Assembly (NCBI GenBank): GCA_026709265.1
Contig: JAPOTI010000077.1
Coordinates: forward strand, 1-46,893
Reading direction: 5' to 3'
Length of the DNA: 46,893 nucleotides
DNA from: Paracoccaceae bacterium
GTDB lineage: Bacteria > Pseudomonadota > Alphaproteobacteria > Rhodobacterales > Rhodobacteraceae
Part shown: positions 28,973-37,921 of the stretch, piece by piece
Numbering within the stretch: the first letter of the stretch is position 1
How the letters are laid out: every line of letters starts with the position of its first letter
The notes under the pieces: model-generated
What the model was told of the DNA's origin: nothing
The model's input: only the letters and a program-made list of their open reading frames with translations
Databases searched by the model: none
Program-made: the position numbers and the translations under genes

Positions 28973-28992
28973 CCTCTCCCCGCGGGGAGAGG
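28973..28992. repeat. 20-bp perfect GC-rich palindrome, REP-like
   Basis: CCTCTCCCCGCGGGGAGAGG is self-complementary over all 20 bases. Short palindromes of this type are common dispersed intergenic repeats in many Proteobacteria. It lies between copy 1 of the ISKra4-like end and the IS110-like remnant. No second copy was noticed in the window. Confidence 0.5.
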
Positions 28993-29042
28993 ACTCTCCA
29001 CCTTTTCGCAAGGGCTGATTTTGCTTTTTTGGGGTCGGTATT

Positions 29043-29543
29043 TCATGTGGTCATGGGTGTTGTTTCTGGGTCTTCACGTGGCGTGATTGTGTCCGGTCCG
29101 TGAGGGGTCGAACAGGGTTTGGGTCCGAGCATGGCGCAGGCGACGGCGAGCAATCTGTCGGCCACGGAGCGGAGGGCCTGGTCTTTGGCCTGGCTGACGG
29201 TGTCGTGCGGGACGGCGATCGCCGTCCAATGGTGCAGGGCGCAGCGCAAGCGGTTCTGTGCGACCGGTCGTTTGACACGCTTCCCGATGATCGTCGCAGC
29301 CGATCCATCACCCTGAAAGATTGTCTGTTGTCCGCGTTGGCGGTCTTTCATCAGAAGTTTCCATCGCTTCTTCAGTTTGACCGCACAATTGATGGAAGGC
29401 AAGCCCGGCTTAACGCCGATTCCACCGAGATCACTTGAGCAGATGTTGAGAATTACCATGCCAGAATTCAAGGCTATCATGTCACATCCTTCCACCCGCC
29501 AGTTACAGGTTCTTGAATCTGGCGGCGTAAAGATTTCACTCAA
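29043..29543 (-). pseudogene. IS110-like transposase, C-terminal remnant
   Basis: The frame closes with RLRCALHHWTAIAVPHD, then SVADRLLAVACAMLG, which resembles the helical C-terminal end of IS110-family transposases (RNase-H-like DEDD type), where an ARxGH-type linker normally separates these blocks and is missing here. The upstream part is poorly matched and the catalytic DEDD domain is absent. The real remnant may begin nearer 29420. Family assignment is from pattern memory and is moderate. Confidence 0.45.
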
Positions 29544-29649
29544 AACTTGAGTGATCGATACCTGTTAATATCTGAATGGTTACATCTGGACGCAAGACGA
29601 ATATTTCTGTTTCACGTCTACGGCATCGGAACAGGACCGTCTTCTTCGC

Positions 29650-29940
29650 TTATTTATACGAATCTCTCACGGCCTGCACGGTTGACACATACGAACGAAT
29701 TTCCTGATGATTCCCATCAAGGATCACGATCTCATACGCTTTGACGGAGGGTTTCAGTCTCGCGACAAAATTTTCGAGAGTCATGTCACCGGGGGCTCTT
29801 TCATCAAAAAAATAATCATATACGTCATCCTCCATAAGATACCCTATTGACTTATCATATGCGGGCGTTTCAAGAGAGATGACGATCCCTTCCATGTCTT
29901 TGATTTTTTGTTCAAACTCTTTCGTGGTCATTTCTTTCAT
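29650..29940 (-). CDS. Acidic orphan protein in the decayed mobile region
   Basis: A 96-residue hypothetical protein, from the ATG at 29940 with GGGGAAA about 6 bases upstream (the frame extends 18 codons further). It is acidic (19 Asp/Glu against 12 Lys/Arg), has no membrane segment or signal peptide, and looks like a compact alpha/beta protein: a helical start (TTKEFEQKIKDM), then IVISLETP and an acidic MEDDVYDYFFDE stretch. Base composition is richer in AT than the neighbouring core genes, consistent with acquisition. No family was recognised. It sits alone between an IS110-like remnant and the second ISKra4-like copy. Confidence 0.6.
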   Translation of the reverse strand: MKEMTTKEFEQKIKDMEGIVISLETPAYDKSIGYLMEDDVYDYFFDERAPGDMTLENFVARLKPSVKAYEIVILDGNHQEIRSYVSTVQAVRDSYK

Positions 29941-30371
29941 AGCGTTTCCCCCATGCGTGCTTTCACTGCAAAAAAACCAAGGTTGCTCGCGCACAGCAAT
30001 ACACCAATTCTCCGATGCTGTTCAGACCCGACTTACACATCATTGGGGGTGTCCCCGCATCATGTGAATACGACCCACGCTTGCATTTGAAGATGCCAAA
30101 TGAATGTCAGTAACAATAGAGGCACATTGCACGCAAAACAATCCAAAAAGTGAACATCAAGACAATCATATCGGCTTTTCCCCTCGAAGGCTTCGTATGA
30201 ATTCTCCACACGGGCATCAGGGTCAATCCGCGAGAAACAATAGAGTCACTGGAATACAGGCTAAAAGTGTTACACGAAACCCCGTATCATCGGCTCACAT
30301 GACAGAAGGTACGTCCTTGGACACAACAATAGCATGATTGCCTGCCAAAATACATTCTGTGACATGCTCTT
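29941..30371. other. AT-richer stretch without recognisable genes
   Basis: About 430 bp separating the orphan gene from the second ISKra4-like copy. No coding frame resembles a protein, and no terminator, tRNA or clear repeat was seen. Composition resembles the orphan gene, so they may have arrived together. Confidence 0.4.
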
Positions 30372-31153
30372 GGGAGTGATTCCCCTATGGCTGGGTTTGG
30401 ACCACGATTGATTCCTGATCAGGTGCTTTCGGCGAATCATCAGGCGGCCCTGGCGCGGGGCGTGCGATTGTCGTTGGCCGCGGCGGGACAGGTGCTGGTG
30501 TGTCGCCGTCTGTGGGTCCGTTGGGCCCAGACGTTGTCAAAGCGTCCCGATGTGAGCCGGGCCCGGAAGGTGAGAACGCCCTGACCACCCGCACGACCCC
30601 AGGCGCTGGCCACTGCGCTTGAGCCGGGTGCTGACACTCATTGTGTTCGCCGCCTCATTGGCACCACTGCCGATGGGAGATCCGGCATCGCGGGCCTCCC
30701 GATAACGCATCCGCTGGCGGTGGCTGCGGACAGTGCCGATGGCGGTGATGATCTCGCCCGCCCCGGGGCTTTTCCGCTGGAGAGACCGCAAGGCGTCAAT
30801 CACCTGGCCCACGCCCGCCCACGTCATGGTGATCCTCTGTCAGGATCGCCTTGTGTGTGTCGAACCCCGCCGTGCTCCTGGCACTCTCGGCGCCCTCAGC
30901 GGCAGCGGCGGCGGCCTTGAGAGAGGGGCAGGCCTGCCCGACATCGATGAGCCGGATATCCGGGGTCAAACTGTCCAGAAAGGTCCCGTTGTCCCGGGCC
31001 CCATCGGCGATGGCGACAATCTTCAGCGCGCGACCCTGCGCCGCCGCCTGCTGCATCACCTGCCACACCTCCTGGCTGATCTGGCGCTTCAGACAGGTCT
31101 TGCCCGGTTCGGGAAGCCGGGCAAAAGTGCGCTATGTCAGCATCTCTCCGGTG

Positions 31154-31344
31154 GGGGCTTATATACTTAACTACCCAAACAACAGCCAGCTAAGTCATTG
31201 AATCCCCAATATTTCCTTATTTTGTAAATTGCAAAAAAATAACCCGCCTGTTTGATGGGCGGGTTGACCTGTCAGCGCAGTGGCGAGAAGTTTCTAAGTC
31301 TTTGATTCGGTAGGAATAGTTTGGGTAGTTAAGTATATAAGCCC
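31154..31344. mobile_element. MITE-like element with 26-bp inverted repeats and 9-bp target duplication
   Basis: Perfect 26-bp inverted repeats at 31155-31180 and 31319-31344 (core TTATATACTTAACTACCC) bound a ~190-bp element without an open reading frame. The flanks carry the direct repeat TCTCCGGTG at 31145-31153 and 31345-31353, a target-site duplication. Removing the element and one copy of the repeat restores the transposase frame across the site (LDSTGEMLT), which confirms a clean insertion. A 9-bp duplication would suit, for example, IS1- or IS4-type transposases acting in trans; the parent element is not in this window. Confidence 0.85.
31233..31265 (-). terminator. Intrinsic terminator inside the MITE-like element
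   Basis: On the minus strand AACCCGCC and GGCGGGTT form a perfect 8-bp stem with a 9-base loop, followed by a run of seven T. This is a standard Rho-independent terminator oriented to stop minus-strand transcription, including any coming from the autotransporter gene. Confidence 0.7.
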
Positions 31345-31763
31345 TCTCCGGTGCTGTCGAGCTGCGCCACAACGCCGCAGTCGGCCTCACGCCAGCCATG
31401 TTCATAAGCCTGTCCATCCAGCTCTTCCGCATGCATCCGCAGCATCGTCCCATCCAGCGAGACCCGCAGGGCCACCACATCATCATACAAATTTTCGTCA
31501 TCCCGCACCTCTGTGAGGAGATCATCGGCCAGATGCGGATCCTCCCGAAACAAGCGCGTCAGATCGCGCATGTCCGCAAGACGGCCACGCCAGATATGCG
31601 TTGCAGGCCGACATCTACCAAGCCATACACACATCGCCCCACCGCCGCGCAACGTCTGCAGCACCGTGGTCTGAAGACCCGACATTCAGGCCCACTTGTC
31701 GTGCCGCTACGAAAATTTGGCCCTTTATGGATTGACGCAAATACACACAACGTTAAAGATGGG

Positions 31764-34379
31764 TTAGAATACAAATGTCAGGTTTGCCGTAGCCTCTTTC
31801 GCTTCCAGATCCCCGTCACTTCCTCTTGTCATTGAGACCCCGGCATAACCATTGAGATCTCCGGAACGCGACTGGAACGCGGTCCCAATTGCCGCCTTCC
31901 AGCGCGAAGGCAGCAATGATGTTGTTGAACGGAACGAATTCCTGCCGCCGTTGAATTGTGAATCCACCTTGATGTGGCGGGAGGAAACAAAATGCTTGCT
32001 GATGGCCAGATGTGGCTCGAACATCAGGCCAAGTGCTTTCATTTCAGTTGCTGCAACATTGATCCCGATGCGTGATTCATGTGTGCTGCCCTTGATTGCA
32101 TCCACCTGAAGGGACAGATCGCCCGCTCCCGTTTCACTGTATGGTTTGCTATCGTAATGTATGTTGCTCCAGCCTAAAGACGGGACAAATGTCCATTTGT
32201 CACTCGAAACCGGGTAGGCGGCTTCCGCATTGATCGCCCCCATATTGACACGCATTTTTCCGTTTGCGACAGAATGATCGCCAAAGGAGATCTGTCTCGT
32301 GATGTCGGCGCGCGCAGAGCTTGCACCGGTTGACAATCGAAGGTGTACCGGGCCAGCGGCAGCTGACAATCCCAGGCCAAGCATGGCGATGTCCTGGTCG
32401 GAGGATGCCAATCCCGGGATTCGTGTATCGCTACGCGCATAGCCAAACGAGAGATCGATTCCGAGATCGGTTGTGTCGGGCAACCATCCGACAGAGGTCG
32501 TGACTTGACTCACATCGGTGCGATGGTCTCTTTCCTCGAAAATCAATGCGCGTTCAGTCCTGATCGCATGCCCGGTGGCTTCGACACAAAATGACAGATT
32601 TTGACCGCGGTCTGCGGCATCGAGACATGTTGATTCTGACTGGATATGATCTCGCAAGGCACGGATCCCGGCTTGTATCGAGGTCCCGGCGATTTCATTC
32701 CCGAGACCATCAAGATCGAATTTGAGCTGGGTGAGTTCGGTCTCTTCGAGCAATTCCAGCAAAACCGTTTCAATCGTTGCATTGAAATCATACGAATTGA
32801 AAATCTCAGCCATCACGTTCGTTTGATTCTGATTGAGCCCATCAATGTCGGGGTCGATCACAGTTACGAGCGCCAGTTCCGTTTGATTCTCCTGGAGACG
32901 CAGGAGGCTTGACGACAACAAAGCGGCGGCGGTCTCACCAATCAGGTCAGGAATTCTGTCAATGGAGCTGGCATTCAATACGACAATGACGATCTCGCCG
33001 CCTTCCAACAGGCTTTCCAAATCTCTCCTGTCCAGCGTTCCGATGCGGTTCACACGCAACGAACCAGCGAGGTTGGCATCTCCTGTTACCATGACCTGAT
33101 CACGATCCTCCGCTGACCAGCCGACATCCAGTTCCAAGACCCCGTTTGCATCCTGTGTCAAATCCGCATCAATTGTCGATGTCTCAAATTCCCCTTTGGT
33201 GCCGGGTGAGAGAATTCCGCGATTGACCAATTGGCCTTTCCCCAGGTTCAAATCTGGATTGGTGCAGTCGCGCCCGGCCTGATTAGAATATTGAATCAAC
33301 TCAACACGGTCGAAGCCAGACACGGTTCCGGAATTTGTGAGATCAGGCGCATGACAAGCTTCTGCATAGACATTTCCAATCAACCGTCCGAAATTAGAGA
33401 TTACTACATCGTCAATGCCATCGCCTTGATTGTTTTCTCTGATCTGGATTGCATCACCCATTGCGGCGTGGATCGAGCCGCTTGTCTCAATTGTAACGTC
33501 AGCTCTGACATTCTTGCCCGCGATCGCAATTCCGTGCGCTCCGCTTCCCTCGGTTCTTAATGCCCCACCAACCGTGACTTCAACAGGAGTATGACGGCTT
33601 TCAAATCCAGGGAAAGTTTGTACAAATATACCAAAAGAGTTCTCACCCTTTGTCCTGATGTCGTTTACGTCAATGGTTACCTTGTTGGGGTTGGGCGCAG
33701 TAATTTCATCCAAATTAACAGCTATCCCCGCGACATTGTCTTCATCAGTCGAAATGGTCCCTCTGGATAAGATGTCAACAACGCCTATTGTATTGACCAT
33801 AATACCAGCGGACAGATACCCGTCAGGATTGCTGGAATCGGAATCGACATCTTGAACAGTGATTTTGGTGGATTGGGGAATGCTGCTTATCCCTTGTCTA
33901 TTCAGTCTGACATGCACCGCCCCGTTGCTGTCCATGTCCTTATGTTGACCATTGACGGCGATGGTGCCATCAGACCTAATGTCAATGCTGCCACGGACTC
34001 CCGTTACGCGTATGCCGTCGCCTTTGGCAGTTACGTCCTTGACGTGAATCTTGACAGTCGCCCTGTCGTCTTGGTCATCAGCATCGTTATCCTTTACTTC
34101 AATACCATGATCATTACTGTCCGTTGACGTAATCTCTGCCTCTCTCCCCTCAATTTCCACACATTGTTTGCCGGTGGCAAGTATCACGATTCTGCCCGTT
34201 TGTTGCCCGCTGAGAAATTTATATTCTCTATCGTTAGGAGGAATAGTTGAAACTTCGCACAAATCGGCTTGAGAAAGTCCCGGCGAGGTCCAGACGAAAA
34301 CAACCAGCATTGCTGTCATCAATGCCAGGGGGAGGGAACGCGTCAGAGGAATCAAAACAGGAGCAAGAACAAATCGCAC
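31764..34379 (-). CDS. Autotransporter (type V secretion) outer membrane protein
   Basis: About 871 residues from the GTG at 34379 (TGTGAG upstream); the frame extends to a TTG at 34463. The N-terminus is signal-peptide-like (ALMTAMLVVFVWTSPGLSQA, then DLC). The passenger (about 40-520) is rich in Asp, Gly, Asn, Val and Ile, with loosely repeating units such as GIEVKD, GIRVTG, GIMVNT, GIAVNL, GIFVQT and GIAIAG, as in beta-helical passengers with hydrophobic strands. A linker (about 520-620) precedes a C-terminal ~260-residue beta-barrel whose final residues ANLTFVF end in the Phe typical of outer-membrane insertion. Function (adhesin or other) cannot be told. It borders the decayed mobile region and is its only large intact gene. 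Confidence 0.8.
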   Translation of the reverse strand: MRFVLAPVLIPLTRSLPLALMTAMLVVFVWTSPGLSQADLCEVSTIPPNDREYKFLSGQQTGRIVILATGKQCVEIEGREAEITSTDSNDHGIEVKDNDADDQDDRATVKIHVKDVTAKGDGIRVTGVRGSIDIRSDGTIAVNGQHKDMDSNGAVHVRLNRQGISSIPQSTKITVQDVDSDSSNPDGYLSAGIMVNTIGVVDILSRGTISTDEDNVAGIAVNLDEITAPNPNKVTIDVNDIRTKGENSFGIFVQTFPGFESRHTPVEVTVGGALRTEGSGAHGIAIAGKNVRADVTIETSGSIHAAMGDAIQIRENNQGDGIDDVVISNFGRLIGNVYAEACHAPDLTNSGTVSGFDRVELIQYSNQAGRDCTNPDLNLGKGQLVNRGILSPGTKGEFETSTIDADLTQDANGVLELDVGWSAEDRDQVMVTGDANLAGSLRVNRIGTLDRRDLESLLEGGEIVIVVLNASSIDRIPDLIGETAAALLSSSLLRLQENQTELALVTVIDPDIDGLNQNQTNVMAEIFNSYDFNATIETVLLELLEETELTQLKFDLDGLGNEIAGTSIQAGIRALRDHIQSESTCLDAADRGQNLSFCVEATGHAIRTERALIFEERDHRTDVSQVTTSVGWLPDTTDLGIDLSFGYARSDTRIPGLASSDQDIAMLGLGLSAAAGPVHLRLSTGASSARADITRQISFGDHSVANGKMRVNMGAINAEAAYPVSSDKWTFVPSLGWSNIHYDSKPYSETGAGDLSLQVDAIKGSTHESRIGINVAATEMKALGLMFEPHLAISKHFVSSRHIKVDSQFNGGRNSFRSTTSLLPSRWKAAIGTAFQSRSGDLNGYAGVSMTRGSDGDLEAKEATANLTFVF

Positions 34380-34932
34380 GGAGCACTCACAAACACAATC
34401 AGACCAAAGCGTTGCCAAATGGCTGTCGCGCCTGACGAAAATACGCCCCGTGACTGGACTCAAACTGGCCGAAAATGGAGTGTCGTCCGGCCAACATGTT
34501 CTTGTTCGTCTGCGGTCTCCGCCGCATCTTCATCCCTCACTGCGCCGAGCAGTCCACGAGAGTCAAGACCTGTCGAAGTTTTCCACAGATCGCGTGCCGG
34601 AGAGCTGCGCAGATTCATGCCATGATCAGAGCTTTCCTGTTTTCGACCGCTGTCGACAAGACACTGACGGGTGCAAGCAACCTCGTGCCGGGGGCATATC
34701 TGATCACCGATACCTGTCACACCCATCCTGTGCAGAATATTCGCCAGGCTGTGATCTGAAGCTTGGGGCGAATGACGGTGTGCAATCGGCGATATTGAGA
34801 TGACAATCAGACGGCTGCAGATCGACTTGGCTGCTCGCGGTCACCGGTCGGAGCGCTCTCCCAACATCGCTGACATCTGCCCGACTTGCCGTCATGACAT
34901 TCGCATTTTTCACCCGTAGCCATTAAGTGTGA

Positions 34933-34947
34933 GAGGCGAATCGCCTC
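34933..34947. promoter_or_regulatory. 15-bp inverted repeat beside the topA promoter
   Basis: GAGGCGAATCGCCTC has perfect 7-bp arms around one base and ends 10 bp before the proposed -35 hexamer of topA. Position and symmetry suit an operator for a dimeric regulator. No regulator gene is adjacent, so this is inference. Confidence 0.4.
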
Positions 34948-34957
34948 GGTTGGCAAC

Positions 34958-34986
34958 TTGACCCGGGGCATCAATCGAATCATTAT
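34958..34986 (+). promoter_or_regulatory. Likely sigma70-type promoter of topA
   Basis: TTGACC (34958-34963), a 17-bp spacer, then CATTAT (34981-34986): 5/6 and 4/6 matches to consensus. Transcription would begin near 34993, about 40 bases before the topA ATG. Confidence 0.5.
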
Positions 34987-35033
34987 TATCGGCCTCTGCA
35001 CGTCTTTCCCGAGGTGCTTTCTGGAGTCTGTGT

Positions 35034-37517
35034 ATGCCTGTTGTCGTCGTTGAATCGCCCGCCAAGGCGCGGACAATCGAGAAATATCTGGGTGCCAACT
35101 ACAAGGTCCTGGCCTCCTTCGGTCATGTCAGGGATTTGCCGCCGCGGGATGGTTCCGTTGATCCTGATCATGATTTCGCGATGACATGGGAGGTTCCGCG
35201 CGGTTCCAACAAGTATATCCAGGAAATCGCCGCGGCGGTGAAAAAGGATCAGGATCTGATTCTCGCCACTGACCCGGATCGTGAAGGCGAAGCGATCAGC
35301 TGGCATATCCGGGAAGTCCTCCGCAAGCGGCGCGGGGTCAAACTTGACGGTGAACCCAAACGGGTTGTCTTCAATTCGGTGACCCAAACAGCGGTGCGCG
35401 AAGCGATAAATGCGCCGCGTGTCATCGACATGGAACTGGTGGATGCCTATCTTGCGCGGCGGGCATTGGACTATCTCGTTGGCTACCGACTCTCGCCAAT
35501 TCTCTGGCGAAAACTTCCCGGAGCACGCTCGGCGGGTCGGGTACAATCAGTGTGCGTGCGGATCATTGCCGAGCGCGAACGCGAAATCGAGAATTTCAAG
35601 AGCCGGGAATACTGGTCAGTCGCCGTTGAGTTTGCCGCGCCGAACGGCGAGACTTTCTCCGCGCTCCTGACGGAGCTCGACGGGCGCAACATCGACAAGT
35701 TCTCCCTCTCAAGCGAAGCCGACGCGGCCCAGGCCGCCGCGGCCATCGTGGCGCGGGAATTTGCTGTCGCCTCGGTACAGACCAAGCCACAAAAGAGTTT
35801 CCCACCACCCCCATTCATGACGGCAACTCTCCAGCAGGAGGCCAGTCGCAAATTGCGCATGCAGCCGCGCGAGACCATGCAAACCGCACAGAAACTCTAT
35901 GAGGATGGCTTGATCACCTATATGCGCACGGACTCTGTGCATATGGTTGCCGAAGCCGTGTCTGCGGCGCGGGACGTCATATCGTCAAGATTTGGCAACT
36001 CCTATCTCCCGGCCAGGGCGCGCCAGTTCAAATCGAAAACCAAGAACGCACAGGAAGCGCATGAATCGATTCGTCCGACGGCCCTGCACCGGGACCCGCA
36101 ATCGGTGGGTTCAATCGACCGGAAACAGAATCAACTGTATGCCCTGATCTGGAATCGAACCATTGCCAGTCAGATGAAACCGGCGCAGTTTCTGCAAACG
36201 CGTGTCGAAATTCGTTCACATGACGAACGGGTGGGACTGCGCGCGACAGGACGCATTCTGAAATTCAACGGGTATCAGGCCGTCTACGAAGAGGGTCTCG
36301 ATGACCCTGAAACCGACAAAGACAGCGAATTTGATCCGGAACGGGACACGAAATCCAAACTTCCATCCCTGCATGAAGGTGACAATTTGCAGCGGAAAGA
36401 CATCGATTCACACCAGCATTTCACCAAGCCACCGCCGCGTTTCACCGAAGCCTCACTGGTCAAGAAAATGGTCGAGTTGGGAATCGGCCGCCCCTCGACC
36501 TACTCGTCAATCGTCGCAACCATACAGGATCGCGGCTATGTGTCGCGCCGAGCCGGACGCCTGGCACCGGAACCGGTTGGTCGACTCCTCGTATTTTTCC
36601 TCCAGATCTATTTTCAACGTTATGTTGAATTCAAATTTACGGCCGATCTCGAAGAGGAACTCGACGATATCGCGGGGGGTCGCAAACAGCGCATGCAGGT
36701 CCTCGACAACTTTTGGCACGATTTCTCGGCGGCAATCAATGATGCCAGCGACCTGCGCATTGGTGAGGTACTCGACCGGTTGGCGGATGTCGTGGTCCCC
36801 ATGCTTCTTCCCACGGAGGATGGGCAAGACGACTCGCGCACCTGCCCGCGCTGCAATGGCCGACTCAATCTCAAACTGTCAAAGAGCAGTGCTTACATTG
36901 CCTGTTCCAACAGTTCCGAATGCAATTTCCGCCTGGGATTTGATGGACAGCAGGCACGCACGATTGGTTCTGATCCCGCAACCGGAAAGGTGGTCAACGT
37001 GGAGGTCGGGCGTTATGGCCCTTACCTGCAGCTCGGATCGGCAACAGATGAAGAGAGCAAGCCAAAGCGCGCCAATATTCCGAAAGACATGGATGCCGAC
37101 GACATCACACTCGAGACGGCACTCGATTTGCTTTCACTCCCGCGAAACATCGGCGCACATCCCGAAGATGGTGCGCCGATCGAAGCCGGGATCGGACCCT
37201 ACGGTGCCTATCTTCGTCATGCCGGAGTCTATGCCAACATCAAGGACAGTTCAGAAATATTGACGATTGGCATGAATCGCGCCGTGGAGTTAATTGCTGC
37301 AGCCAGGTCACGCAAGGGAGGATCGAGAGGGAAGAGCACCGCTATCGGCGAACATCCGCAGGGCGGTACGATCACTTCCGGTGAAGGACGTTATGGACCC
37401 TATGTCAAATGGAAACGAGTCTTTGCAAGCATACCTAAAGACATCTCTCCTGATGATGTGACCATCGATGATGCCGTGCGATGGCTCACCGAGAAGATCA
37501 ACAAGAAGAAACGCTGA
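35034..37517 (+). CDS. topA: DNA topoisomerase I
   Basis: Type IA topoisomerase that relaxes negative supercoils by single-strand passage. The 827-residue protein starts MPVVVVESPAKARTIEKYLG (TOPRIM domain, with the metal-binding DPDREGE near residue 82), has catalytic Tyr296 in GLITYMRTDS, the block GIGRPSTYSSIV, one zinc finger (CPRCNGRL...CSNSSECNF, near 603-626) and C-terminal YGPYLQ, YGAYLR and YGPYVK repeats, ending in a basic KINKKKR tail. All domains are in the standard order. It shares a TGATG junction with mce. A promoter lies at 34958-34986. Confidence 0.95.
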   Translation: MPVVVVESPAKARTIEKYLGANYKVLASFGHVRDLPPRDGSVDPDHDFAMTWEVPRGSNKYIQEIAAAVKKDQDLILATDPDREGEAISWHIREVLRKRRGVKLDGEPKRVVFNSVTQTAVREAINAPRVIDMELVDAYLARRALDYLVGYRLSPILWRKLPGARSAGRVQSVCVRIIAEREREIENFKSREYWSVAVEFAAPNGETFSALLTELDGRNIDKFSLSSEADAAQAAAAIVAREFAVASVQTKPQKSFPPPPFMTATLQQEASRKLRMQPRETMQTAQKLYEDGLITYMRTDSVHMVAEAVSAARDVISSRFGNSYLPARARQFKSKTKNAQEAHESIRPTALHRDPQSVGSIDRKQNQLYALIWNRTIASQMKPAQFLQTRVEIRSHDERVGLRATGRILKFNGYQAVYEEGLDDPETDKDSEFDPERDTKSKLPSLHEGDNLQRKDIDSHQHFTKPPPRFTEASLVKKMVELGIGRPSTYSSIVATIQDRGYVSRRAGRLAPEPVGRLLVFFLQIYFQRYVEFKFTADLEEELDDIAGGRKQRMQVLDNFWHDFSAAINDASDLRIGEVLDRLADVVVPMLLPTEDGQDDSRTCPRCNGRLNLKLSKSSAYIACSNSSECNFRLGFDGQQARTIGSDPATGKVVNVEVGRYGPYLQLGSATDEESKPKRANIPKDMDADDITLETALDLLSLPRNIGAHPEDGAPIEAGIGPYGAYLRHAGVYANIKDSSEILTIGMNRAVELIAAARSRKGGSRGKSTAIGEHPQGGTITSGEGRYGPYVKWKRVFASIPKDISPDDVTIDDAVRWLTEKINKKKR

Positions 37518-37918
37518 TGATTGGTCATCTCAATCATGTGGCGGTTGCCGTCCATAATGTCCGGGAGACAGCCCGTGTCTATCGCGACCTGCTTGGGGCC
37601 CGGATATCCGCGCCGCAGGAACTTCCTGAACACGGTGTTACCGCCATTTTTATTGAGCTTGACAATACCAAGATCGAATTGCTTGAACCGTTGGGTCAAG
37701 ATAGCCCGATCAGCCAATTCCTGCAAAAACGCGGGAGCGGTGTTCACCATATCTGTTTGGAAGTGGCATCCATTGCAGATGCTGCAGAAAAGCTGCAACA
37801 ACAGGGCTGTCGTCTTCTGGGCGCAGACACACCGCAAATCGGTGCCCACGGCAAACCGGTTTTGTTTCTCCACCCCTCCACCTTTGATGGAACCCTCATT
37901 GAACTCGAGGAAGCATAG
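37517..37918 (+). CDS. mce: Methylmalonyl-CoA epimerase
   Basis: Interconverts (S)- and (R)-methylmalonyl-CoA in propionate metabolism. The 133-residue glyoxalase-fold protein starts MIGHLNHVAVAVHNV and has metal ligand blocks HVAVAV, IELLEP and GSGVHHICLEV. ATG 37517 overlaps the topA stop (TGATG), giving coupling; the frame could extend upstream inside topA but that would add 12 non-typical residues. The next gene, DUF1467, starts 3 bp after the stop; this pair is familiar in Alphaproteobacteria. The mutase genes are not in the window. Confidence 0.9.
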   Translation: MIGHLNHVAVAVHNVRETARVYRDLLGARISAPQELPEHGVTAIFIELDNTKIELLEPLGQDSPISQFLQKRGSGVHHICLEVASIADAAEKLQQQGCRLLGADTPQIGAHGKPVLFLHPSTFDGTLIELEEA

Positions 37919-37921
37919 GAC

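Larger units (their letters stand above)
30372..31700 (-). pseudogene. ISKra4-like transposase, multiply disrupted (copy 2)
   Basis: Read on the minus strand from about 31685: VALRVSLDGTMLRMHAEELDGQAYEHGWREADCGVVAQLDSTGE, then (after the insertion at 31154-31344) RLPEPGKTCLKRQISQEVWQ, VAIADGARDNGTFLDSL, QVIDALRSLQ and RYREARDAGSPIGSGANEAANT, which is the order of an ISKra4-family transposase. Damage: a 191-bp insertion, an in-frame TAG a few codons after it, frameshifts near 30810 and near 30600, and a missing N-terminus. The GGGAGTGATTCCC terminus is at 30372-30384. The final ~280 bp match copy 1 at 28623-28901. Confidence 0.75.
34380..35033. other. Long intergenic region between autotransporter and topA
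   Basis: About 650 bp between divergent genes (570 bp if the autotransporter begins at 34463). Relatives often keep dprA ahead of topA, but no frame here resembles it. The right end holds the topA promoter and a palindrome. The remainder shows no recognisable coding or repeat structure. Confidence 0.5.

Noticed and set aside
29051..29311. A second frame over the IS110-like remnant as a separate gene
   Set aside because: The 86-codon frame is rich in Arg, Pro and Ser, typical of an out-of-frame reading; the other minus frame carries the transposase-like blocks.
34464..35030. Possible dprA remnant upstream of topA
   Set aside because: None of the frames in the gap resembles DprA; only the usual genomic position suggested it.
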